DNA from: Candidatus Peregrinibacteria bacterium
GTDB taxonomy: Bacteria > Patescibacteriota > Gracilibacteria > UBA1369 > UBA12463
NCBI GenBank assembly: GCA_026395555.1
Contig: JAPLYO010000017.1
Coordinates: forward strand, 1-57,083
Direction of reading: 5' to 3'
Length of the DNA: 57,083 nucleotides
Shown here: positions 15,971-23,341 of the stretch, in pieces
Numbering within the stretch: the first letter of the stretch is position 1
How the letters are laid out: every line of letters begins with the position of its first letter
The notes under the pieces: generated by a model
What the model was told of the DNA's origin: nothing
Database searches by the model: none
What the model saw: only the letters and a program-made list of their open reading frames with translations
Made by a program: the position numbers and the translations under genes

Positions 15971-17881
15971 ATGGCACTCTCACTCAAAGGATTTGCCTCA
16001 TCGGTATCAGGAAAATTACTTACTGGCGCACTCACCCTCGGAGCAGGAAGTGCTATTGCTCGTAGCGCAGAAGCAGTAGAAATCACCACAATCACCAAAG
16101 ATGCTGCAAAATTATGTATTGGCTCAGATTATGCAGGGGCAATCTCTGGGGAAAAAGTAGGATGGAAAGGAACATTAGCAGATGGTCAATCTACCGGGCT
16201 TACGACAACAGATAAGCTGGTTATCTTGGAGCAGGAATACAATACGAATGATACTCTCATTGGCATGCATAGAAATTTTGCCTATACGCAATTTCCAGCC
16301 AATAACGACATTACAGAAGGATATTATCTCTATGATGTTGCGGATGTAAATAATGTCGCAAAATCATTAGTAATCAACAGTACCAATTATCCTGAGTATA
16401 AAGAATTTACTCGTATACATTTTATACAAGGTGCAACGCCAGATCAGGATCGAATGATATTTTTTGGAAACGAGATTTATGTTTATAAATCTCCATTTGA
16501 TCAGGCGGGAAAGATAAAACCTGCATGCAAAACAGGACCGGAAACGCCAGAATTTTCTTATAAATATAGTTTTCCTGCACCCGACGTTAGAGCAACTGGA
16601 AATTTTATTTTTCTTTTAGATGGCCCAAACAATCCAAAAATACAAAAATTAGTAATTGGACAAAACAGCATTACAGATGATAAAACCGTAACACTAAATG
16701 GAATTTCTGCTTCAGGTTGGCCATGGCTATATAATGGCTTCGTAACAACGAAAGATTCCAACGGAAAAGCAACAACTTATCTAGCTGTCCGTGGATACAA
16801 TAATGTTATCCTCGTAAACACTGATGATATAACCAACTACAAAGCATCCGATGCGACTAAGGATATTGTCGTAGAAGACCCTGCAGGACGATTTATATTC
16901 AAAACTATCGACGATGGAGCTGGCAATTATGACATATATGTTTCCGATTCATGGGCAAATCCCAGCACGAGCAAAAAGATTATTTCTGGTGATGCAGAAG
17001 ATACCATCCAGGGAAATCTTGCCTACGCCGATGGATATCCGACGCCAGCGTGGGTACTCTATAAGGATGGCAAAGCCTATCTCATTGAGCTCACTGATAC
17101 GGCGACAATGACCTTCAAAATTACAGAAACTCCCTTCGATGTTTTTACGAAGAAATACATAGGAGGTTTTAAAGCCTGCGTTACTCTTCCCGGACAAGTA
17201 GCGACGGTTGTCAAAACCGGTACACCGTCTGATGCGGGTGATGCGAGCGCGGTAGAGGGTGCAGTGGAGAAAGATCAAGATGCCGGAACGACAGAAGTTG
17301 ATGCGGGTAGTACGGATGCCACAGCGGAAGTAGTTGGAACTCCTGACGCAGGAGCAGAGGTTGATGCGGGTAGCACTGATGCCAACGATGCAATCGACTC
17401 ATGGGTAGATGGAAAAGGAGATATGCAGGATATTTTCCAGGATGATGCCGCACCAGATGCAGCTCCTGATGCAGCCGCAGAGGTAGATGCAGCGAAAGAT
17501 GTCGCCCCAGATCAGTCCGTACAGGAGGTAGATGGGTTCACGGACAAGGATGCACCGGAAGACGCGACGAAGGTTGATGTGAAAATTAACCCACCAGAGG
17601 TAAACACAAACGACAATGGCAATACAGGAACAGACGACGCCACAGCAGACGCAGACAAGGGACCAGACGCCTCTGGCACTGAAACGAAGCCTGGAGTCGA
17701 TGCAGGCTCATCTGACGCATCTCCAACCATCACATCAACTCCTCCTGCAAAAGATCCTGGATGTAACGCAGGGGCAAATGGCGGTAGCGCCACACCAGTG
17801 ACCGTAGCTGCAGGAACACTCCTCGCTATGAGAATGCTTTTGGCACGAAAAAAAGAGGAAGTTGAAGTTGTAGCTGAATAA
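15971..17881 (+). CDS. Secreted protein with Asp/Ala-rich stalk and MYXO-CTERM-like tail
   Basis: From ATG 15971 the product is 636 residues; the longer frame begins at a TTG inside poor context. It starts with a signal-like segment (KLLTGALTLGAGSAIARSAEA). About 400 residues of beta-rich sequence follow, then a low-complexity stalk of about 170 residues dominated by DAG, DAS and DAA units. The end is the striking part: PGC, a short Gly/Asn-rich spacer, a hydrophobic stretch (TPVTVAAGTLLAM), and a basic cluster ARKKEE. This Cys-helix-basic arrangement after a DAG-rich stalk resembles the MYXO-CTERM sorting signals of myxobacteria. Surface anchoring after C-terminal processing is therefore a reasonable inference. 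No obvious sortase or CPBP-type protease gene is nearby. Confidence 0.65.
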   Translation: MALSLKGFASSVSGKLLTGALTLGAGSAIARSAEAVEITTITKDAAKLCIGSDYAGAISGEKVGWKGTLADGQSTGLTTTDKLVILEQEYNTNDTLIGMHRNFAYTQFPANNDITEGYYLYDVADVNNVAKSLVINSTNYPEYKEFTRIHFIQGATPDQDRMIFFGNEIYVYKSPFDQAGKIKPACKTGPETPEFSYKYSFPAPDVRATGNFIFLLDGPNNPKIQKLVIGQNSITDDKTVTLNGISASGWPWLYNGFVTTKDSNGKATTYLAVRGYNNVILVNTDDITNYKASDATKDIVVEDPAGRFIFKTIDDGAGNYDIYVSDSWANPSTSKKIISGDAEDTIQGNLAYADGYPTPAWVLYKDGKAYLIELTDTATMTFKITETPFDVFTKKYIGGFKACVTLPGQVATVVKTGTPSDAGDASAVEGAVEKDQDAGTTEVDAGSTDATAEVVGTPDAGAEVDAGSTDANDAIDSWVDGKGDMQDIFQDDAAPDAAPDAAAEVDAAKDVAPDQSVQEVDGFTDKDAPEDATKVDVKINPPEVNTNDNGNTGTDDATADADKGPDASGTETKPGVDAGSSDASPTITSTPPAKDPGCNAGANGGSATPVTVAAGTLLAMRMLLARKKEEVEVVAE

Positions 17882-17904
17882 CAAAGAAGTTATACAACGC
17901 ACTT

Positions 17905-19641
17905 TTACTTCGTCTGCTTATACGCATTTCCCAAGATACCTTCGAATCCACCGAGGGTACTTGCCGGTGGCTCATACTGCAAGATAACACCTTCTTGATA
18001 ACTGGCAGGATCTCCACCAACTGTTTTGAACTTGGTCGGGTCTGGAAGTTTAACAGTCTTTAACGTACCCACATCGCCAGCAGAAAGCTTCTCCTTAATC
18101 GAGAAGGTAGAATTCGCCGTTGATTGAGAAAGATCTATAAGCTGATTGCTAATTGGATCTTTAATGTACACAGGAAGCCCCTGCTTCGCATTAAAATAAT
18201 CGCTCCACTTAATCGCCTTCTTGCTATCAAACGGATTGGCCGGGACGCTTCTCAGCGCCGACAAATCAGAAGGAACAACATCGGTACCAACAACATAAGA
18301 CCCTGTGTTTCCGGCAACGATCATTCCACGAATATACAACTGTCCGAAGAGAGTATCAGCACCGGCAATGGCGTAATCCGCACCGGATGCCACCTGGTCA
18401 TTCGCATTCGCAGGAAGCACGAAACCATCAGCATACATCTGCACTCGCATCTCACGAACATCAGGACCTACATAAATATTTCCTGTATCGGCCTTGCTCG
18501 CGACATTGCTTTTCAGGGCGATAATACCGAACTGACCGGAAGTAGAATATAAATTATTTTTGATATATACATTTCCATCCTCAACAATGATCGTCTTATT
18601 CCCCTTCCAGTTATTAACCGAAGCATCCAAAACGACATTTCCCTTACAGTAAAACACCTCGTCAGAAGCCGTGAATTTCATCAAGTATGCGCCATTATCA
18701 CCACAGCTCGTCGAAGCAACTTTCTTCCACTTGGCAACATTACGGAAAATAAGATTGCGAACATCGGCCTGTGTCACAGGATTCAACGCTTTAGCACCAC
18801 TAGCATCTGTGTTTGCATTACCAATATAACGTATTTTATTCCACGTCACCGGAAAGTCATCACCTGGATTCACAAGACCAGGCTTCAAAACAATCGCAGC
18901 AGGGTCAGGTAAAACAGGATCAAGAATATCAACAGGTACAAAATCTTTTTCTCGCAAACAGATATCAGGATTCTTCTGTGGGTCCAGACAGTTATCTACA
19001 AGTGTGACCCATGGAACCTTGATACTATCCATCATTACCCATCCAATCGTATCGGACCATGCATAGGTATACGGAAACCATGTTCGATAATTAGCTATGG
19101 GATCAAGAAGATCAACCTTCACCTTGAAAGCGCTTTGAGCACAAATATCTACATCGCCAAATCCGGGAGTCGCCTTGCAGGTCATACGTATCCATCCAAC
19201 AGAGCTCCACGCATATCCGGAAAGATTTCCAAAAGTATCAATACTAACTCCATACTTCACAAAACCGCAGGGAATACCGCGATTCGGCCCACCATCTCCA
19301 GGGCAGTACAAACTCACCCATCCAATATTATCATTCCAATACCATCCTTTTAAATACACCGTATCAGCAACTTTTTGAGCACATGCAGCCATTTCCGGAG
19401 GAGGAAGATAAACCGCTTTATTATCAAAACTCGCCATCGTTCCAGAAAAAAAGTTCTGGCCACTATTATCATTAACATATTGCAAACCCTGAGCATCCTT
19501 CACAATTGATGTGATCACCGTCGTGTCTCCACCAAGACTCTGGCAGTCCGGAGCGGCAGCATGAGCCACATGGGGTGCACCACCCACGAAGATGAGTGAC
19601 AAGAAAAAGAAGAAGAATAGATGTTTTTGTATTTGTTTCAC
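17905..19641 (-). CDS. Secreted protein with W-rich GYAW/NIGW repeats
   Basis: The product has 578 residues from GTG 19641. The longer frame starts at a TTG that lies upstream of the -10 box. A classical signal peptide (residues 6-30, long Phe/Leu core, ending AHAAAPDC) is followed by three imperfect copies of a Trp motif: GWYWNDNIGWVSL, GYAWSSVGWIRMT and YAWSDTIGWVMMD. This motif recurs in predicted surface proteins of candidate-phyla bacteria. The remainder includes a region with IIVEDGNVYIKNNLY that looks beta-helical. The minus-strand extended -10 TGGTATAAT (19647-19652) lies five bases before the GTG, so the message appears leaderless. The function is unknown. Confidence 0.75.
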   Translation of the reverse strand: MKQIQKHLFFFFFLSLIFVGGAPHVAHAAAPDCQSLGGDTTVITSIVKDAQGLQYVNDNSGQNFFSGTMASFDNKAVYLPPPEMAACAQKVADTVYLKGWYWNDNIGWVSLYCPGDGGPNRGIPCGFVKYGVSIDTFGNLSGYAWSSVGWIRMTCKATPGFGDVDICAQSAFKVKVDLLDPIANYRTWFPYTYAWSDTIGWVMMDSIKVPWVTLVDNCLDPQKNPDICLREKDFVPVDILDPVLPDPAAIVLKPGLVNPGDDFPVTWNKIRYIGNANTDASGAKALNPVTQADVRNLIFRNVAKWKKVASTSCGDNGAYLMKFTASDEVFYCKGNVVLDASVNNWKGNKTIIVEDGNVYIKNNLYSTSGQFGIIALKSNVASKADTGNIYVGPDVREMRVQMYADGFVLPANANDQVASGADYAIAGADTLFGQLYIRGMIVAGNTGSYVVGTDVVPSDLSALRSVPANPFDSKKAIKWSDYFNAKQGLPVYIKDPISNQLIDLSQSTANSTFSIKEKLSAGDVGTLKTVKLPDPTKFKTVGGDPASYQEGVILQYEPPASTLGGFEGILGNAYKQTK

Positions 19642-19646
19642 GAGAC

Positions 19647-19675
19647 TATTATACCACAATAAATGAAATTGAGCA
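19647..19675 (-). promoter_or_regulatory. Leaderless promoter of the W-rich secreted protein
   Basis: On the minus strand TTGCTC, a 17-bp spacer and an extended -10 TGGTATAAT are followed by five bases and then GTG 19641. Confidence 0.65.
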
Positions 19676-19732
19676 ATGGAACAAAATAATAAAAAGGGGT
19701 ACGATTGCTCCTTATATACTACCCTTCAAAAT

Positions 19733-21061
19733 ATGCCCAACCAGCCTAACGCTCAATTAGAAGTAAATTTTGACGGTCTCATCGGTCCCTCTCATAATTT
19801 CTCAGGATTATCACCTGGAAATCACGCAAGTGCCGAGAATAAAGACAAGGAATCAAACCCACAGGAGGCCTGCTTACAGGGATTAAACAAAGCCCGAAAA
19901 CTCGCACAACTCGGAGTTCCTCAGGCGGTGTTACCCATACAGGAAAGACCATCATTAGAATATCTCTATGCGCTCGGATACAAAGGAAGAGTAGAAGATA
20001 TATTGCAAGAAGTAGATGCATCAACACTTCCAAACATATATGCCGTATCAAGCATGTGGACGGCAAATGCCGCCACAGTAGCACCAAGTACCGATACGAG
20101 AGATGGACAAATGCACATCGTGCCGGCAAATCTTCACTACCAATTTCACCGCTCCACAGAGGCTCAAGCAACCATGGCGACGTTAGAAAAAATATTCGGA
20201 GGCATGGCAAGGGTACACAATCCCCTTCCCGGCCACGTTCGATTTGGGGATGAAGGAGCCGCAAATCATATGAGATTTACAACGGGACAAGGAGAGCCGG
20301 GAGTCCACTTGTTCGCCTATGGTACCGACGGGATAACAAATAAAGAGGGAAAATTAGTAAACGGACCACAAATAAATCCCGCACGCCAAACCCGTGTGGC
20401 ATCAGAAGCACTCGCACGACTTCTCGATATTCCAACAGAACGAGTCGTCTTCGCGCAAACATCACCACGAGCCATCGACGCCGGCGTATTCCATAACGAC
20501 GTTATATCTACAAACAATGAATCGACCTGGCTTCTGCATGAACAGGCCTATCAAGACACACCACGTGTCATCAGCGACGTCCAACAAGCCTTAGGAAGCG
20601 ACTTATTCGTCTCAATGGCAAAAACCGAAGATCTATCATTACAAGACGCCGTAGAAAGTTACGTATTCAACTCCCAGATCGTCACCCTCCCAGGCGGCGA
20701 AATGATACTAATCGCCCCCCTAGAGGCACAACTCAATCCCCGCTCGCGCGCCTTTATCGAGAAAACTCTCTCCGATCCAAAATGTCCGATATCCAGAGTA
20801 GAATATGTTAATCTACAAGGAAGTATGAAAAATGGCGGAGGACCGGCATGTCTTCGCTTACGTGTAGCCATGTCCGATGTAGAAAAGCAACAAGTTCGCG
20901 GAAGAGTTTTTCTGGATGACGCCCTTTACGGCGATCTCACACAGTGGGTAAAGAGAAACTATCGAGAAACTATGCTTCCAAAAGACCTACGCGATCCAAA
21001 TCTCGTGACGGAATCACTGCGGGCATTCAGTGAATTGCAAAAAATTCTCCAACTCGCATAA
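19733..21061 (+). CDS. astB: N-succinylarginine dihydrolase
   Basis: AstB hydrolyses N2-succinylarginine to N2-succinylornithine, two NH3 and CO2, the second step of the arginine succinyltransferase pathway. From ATG 19733 the product is 442 residues, matching the family. Hallmarks are EVNFDGLIGPSHNFSGLSPGN at the N-terminus, the FHNDVI histidine, and the nucleophile region NGGGPACLRLRV (Cys at about residue 373). An in-frame ATG at 19676 adds 19 residues, but a TATACT at 19715-19720 suggests transcription begins near 19727. The convergent neighbour, 22 bp away, is an AstA-like protein, so both first steps may be encoded here. astC, astD and astE are not in the window. The pathway is best known from proteobacteria, so its presence here is unusual. 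Confidence 0.9.
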   Translation: MPNQPNAQLEVNFDGLIGPSHNFSGLSPGNHASAENKDKESNPQEACLQGLNKARKLAQLGVPQAVLPIQERPSLEYLYALGYKGRVEDILQEVDASTLPNIYAVSSMWTANAATVAPSTDTRDGQMHIVPANLHYQFHRSTEAQATMATLEKIFGGMARVHNPLPGHVRFGDEGAANHMRFTTGQGEPGVHLFAYGTDGITNKEGKLVNGPQINPARQTRVASEALARLLDIPTERVVFAQTSPRAIDAGVFHNDVISTNNESTWLLHEQAYQDTPRVISDVQQALGSDLFVSMAKTEDLSLQDAVESYVFNSQIVTLPGGEMILIAPLEAQLNPRSRAFIEKTLSDPKCPISRVEYVNLQGSMKNGGGPACLRLRVAMSDVEKQQVRGRVFLDDALYGDLTQWVKRNYRETMLPKDLRDPNLVTESLRAFSELQKILQLA

Positions 21062-21083
21062 ATAATGGCAAAAAATCCTTTTA

Positions 21084-22331
21084 TTACGTAGGAGATTTGA
21101 AAGGTAATGTGCGATACGTAATTTCCAAAGGCATTTTACCCAAAACATCTTCCTGTCGAGGAAAATCATTCACTAAAAGTCGCAGAGAATCTCGCGGAAT
21201 ACGAGCAAGACGCTCGGCAAAAATACCAGGAGTAACCACCGCTCTCAAATTTTGCAAAGCTCGTCGCGTACAGTCAATTGGCAGAAGTATCAGTGCTGAC
21301 TGCGAAGAAGGATTGCGATAAACATCCTCTGCCTCTCCATCGTCCAGGATATCCACCGCCACCGTACGATCACCAACCGCACCAAGATGAGTACTTCCGG
21401 CCCAATTTTGTCCGGCATCAACCGGATTATATCCTATACGATTCAAATCCGGATATGCATGTCCCACATTCACTTTTGCCCCTTTCGTTGATTGACCAAA
21501 ATTATCAAAAACGGCACGCATACGACCATGCATCTCGCTCGAGATTTTCAATTCTTTCGGAAAAAAAGCTGAAAAAATATAATTTAAATCTTGAGGTTTA
21601 AGTTGTACTAATAACTGATAGTACAAATGTTCTCGCGTCTGCGCATATACACCATCAAGCGCACGCGCACAGTACTCGGAAATAGGACCAATAAGACCTT
21701 TTTCTTGTAAAGCCGGATACACAACTTCATACCAAAAATTATTTCCAAGGGGTACATCTGTCTTTCCTACTTCTGGAATATCTCCTTTATCTAAAGGCGG
21801 TAAAAAATCTGCATACACACGATGAGGACCAATAAGACCTCCAAATTTTCTCGCCATGAGAGCTCGAAGCATCGTCATAGCAACGCCGATTTCACGTTTA
21901 TCGCCGCCACGATGACCCTCGGCAACATACATACCACCCAGCTCCATAGCATCCTCTCTCAGGGACTCCAAGACTAAACCGTCGGGCGTTTCAGCGTAAT
22001 AATGCTGAGTTCCTTGAGGCGTACTATGATCATGATAAATAACAGAGCCAATAGCGGCCCGTACCAACCGCGGCACATCACCATCGAAACCCTCAAGGTT
22101 TTTTCCAATCAATGTAAAGCGCTCCTTCCCTTCTCGGAAACTATGCAAAGACTCGGCAACAAGATCCTTGGCATGCATAGGATCACCATTATGAGTTCCA
22201 AGCTCCTCCCAAAGCGCAGAAGCATCTTCGAGATCACGATCCGCAACCGGATCAATTCTATATACGCGATGATAAGGATTCGAAAACGGTTCATCAGGTA
22301 CATTCGCAGGCGGAGAGTCGTGAGATGCCAT
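21084..22331 (-). CDS. AstA-like arginine N-succinyltransferase
   Basis: This 415-residue protein looks like a divergent, lengthened arginine/ornithine succinyltransferase. The supporting stretches are a GNAT-type acyl-CoA loop region (GGMYVAEGHRGGDKREIGVAM), a DFLPPLD...NNFWYEVV block comparable to the AstA 'RGVSDEQG..PFWEALG' block, and VDILDDGE near the C-terminus comparable to VDIFDxGPT. Length exceeds the usual 340 residues, mostly through N-terminal and central additions. The call leans on these motifs plus the adjacent astB, so I leave the symbol empty. It is preceded 32 nt upstream by the SpeD-like gene and probably shares its transcript. A pair of TGATATA elements, 11 bp apart, sits in that gap (22343-22360). 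An alternative is another GNAT acting on a related amine. Confidence 0.6.
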   Translation of the reverse strand: MASHDSPPANVPDEPFSNPYHRVYRIDPVADRDLEDASALWEELGTHNGDPMHAKDLVAESLHSFREGKERFTLIGKNLEGFDGDVPRLVRAAIGSVIYHDHSTPQGTQHYYAETPDGLVLESLREDAMELGGMYVAEGHRGGDKREIGVAMTMLRALMARKFGGLIGPHRVYADFLPPLDKGDIPEVGKTDVPLGNNFWYEVVYPALQEKGLIGPISEYCARALDGVYAQTREHLYYQLLVQLKPQDLNYIFSAFFPKELKISSEMHGRMRAVFDNFGQSTKGAKVNVGHAYPDLNRIGYNPVDAGQNWAGSTHLGAVGDRTVAVDILDDGEAEDVYRNPSSQSALILLPIDCTRRALQNLRAVVTPGIFAERLARIPRDSLRLLVNDFPRQEDVLGKMPLEITYRTLPFKSPT

Positions 22332-22363
22332 GGTGAGAATGGTTATGATATAAGCGTGATATA

Positions 22364-23218
22364 TTACCGCGGGAAGTCCTTTCCACGAACAGCTAACACA
22401 ACAGAGCTCTTATCTATCTGCAAACCACGACTTTCAGCAAACTCAAAAAATTTGTTGATATCAAACTCTTTGCAGCTAAAAATATCGAAATAATAATTTC
22501 TATCTTTGTCAGAATGGATCGTAATATGCGACTCAGCAATCACGATCATCCCATCTTTCACTCCTTTCGTTGACCTCACGGATGGGTTAGAAATAGGAGT
22601 CATATCAATAGCCGCCGGTATAGATTTTAAGAATTCATAAATCCAATCCACCGTATCTTGAGTAAAATGCAAAGCCCCTTGGAATGTCACATGAGGACCA
22701 AACGACTCAGGAATCACAGAAGGATCAGCTACTTGATTTTGTCCTCTCACAAACTCATCAATTCTTTTTGGATCGTACGTCGCCCGAATCGCCTCGCGTA
22801 AAATAGGCATCGGATCCTCGCCGGTCTGATCGTCATAAGCCACATCAGCAAAAACAGTCTCTTTCTTGTTAAATGTATGCACGGCCATATGGCCACCCTC
22901 GTAGATAATGGTTCCGCTCACTCCGCTATCCATCGGAATTTTTCCGTTGAAATAAGGAATCACATGGGGCAGATCAAGTGTCTCAAGTTTCAGCGCAGAC
23001 AAAACATCCCGCATCATGCCGTACATATTCGCCATCTGTCCCATCTTATGTTTATTACCATCGTATCCATCAACCATGACATGTCGAAGTCCTCTGCGGG
23101 TCTCTTCGACACCGCTAATCAAACGCGGAAGAGGAGGTTGCTGCAATGTAGTATGTTCCGGCAAGGCGGCCGTTGCATCACGACGTTCGATAATTGTCTC
23201 AGGGGAAACTTTTGTCAT
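22364..23218 (-). CDS. Tandem SpeD-like pyruvoyl-dependent decarboxylase
   Basis: Two copies of the S-adenosylmethionine decarboxylase (SpeD) fold make up this 284-residue protein. The C-terminal copy (about 165-284) has VIAESHITIH, in which Ser230 is the expected self-cleavage and pyruvoyl residue. His235 and Cys249 match the catalytic His and Cys of SpeD, the Cys being one residue closer than usual. The N-terminal copy (about 40-135) aligns over GTIIYEGGHMAVHTF, but has Gly at the serine position and no matching Cys, so it should be inactive. SpeD makes decarboxylated AdoMet for spermidine, but SpeD homologues that decarboxylate arginine or ornithine are known. The AstA/AstB neighbours make an arginine or ornithine substrate plausible. 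The promoter is leaderless. Confidence 0.8.
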   Translation of the reverse strand: MTKVSPETIIERRDATAALPEHTTLQQPPLPRLISGVEETRRGLRHVMVDGYDGNKHKMGQMANMYGMMRDVLSALKLETLDLPHVIPYFNGKIPMDSGVSGTIIYEGGHMAVHTFNKKETVFADVAYDDQTGEDPMPILREAIRATYDPKRIDEFVRGQNQVADPSVIPESFGPHVTFQGALHFTQDTVDWIYEFLKSIPAAIDMTPISNPSVRSTKGVKDGMIVIAESHITIHSDKDRNYYFDIFSCKEFDINKFFEFAESRGLQIDKSSVVLAVRGKDFPR

Positions 23219-23224
23219 AAAAGG

Positions 23225-23254
23225 ACTATAATCACCTTTCGAAAACTACGTCAA
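23225..23254 (-). promoter_or_regulatory. Leaderless promoter of the SpeD-like gene
   Basis: On the minus strand TTGACG, an 18-bp spacer and TATAGT are followed by six bases and ATG 23218. The predicted start is the A of the codon. Confidence 0.7.
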
Positions 23255-23290
23255 ATTTTCCGGAGGTAATTCAAGTAAAAGATGGAAATA

Positions 23291-23320
23291 TTGACACGAG
23301 AAAAATTTCCGTGATACGTT
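23291..23320 (+). promoter_or_regulatory. argS promoter
   Basis: TTGACA (23291-23296), an 18-bp spacer and an extended -10 TGATACGTT (TACGTT 23315-23320) predict a start near 23327, 15 nt before ATG 23342. Confidence 0.5.
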
Positions 23321-23341
23321 GGCACCTAATCCAACAACTCT

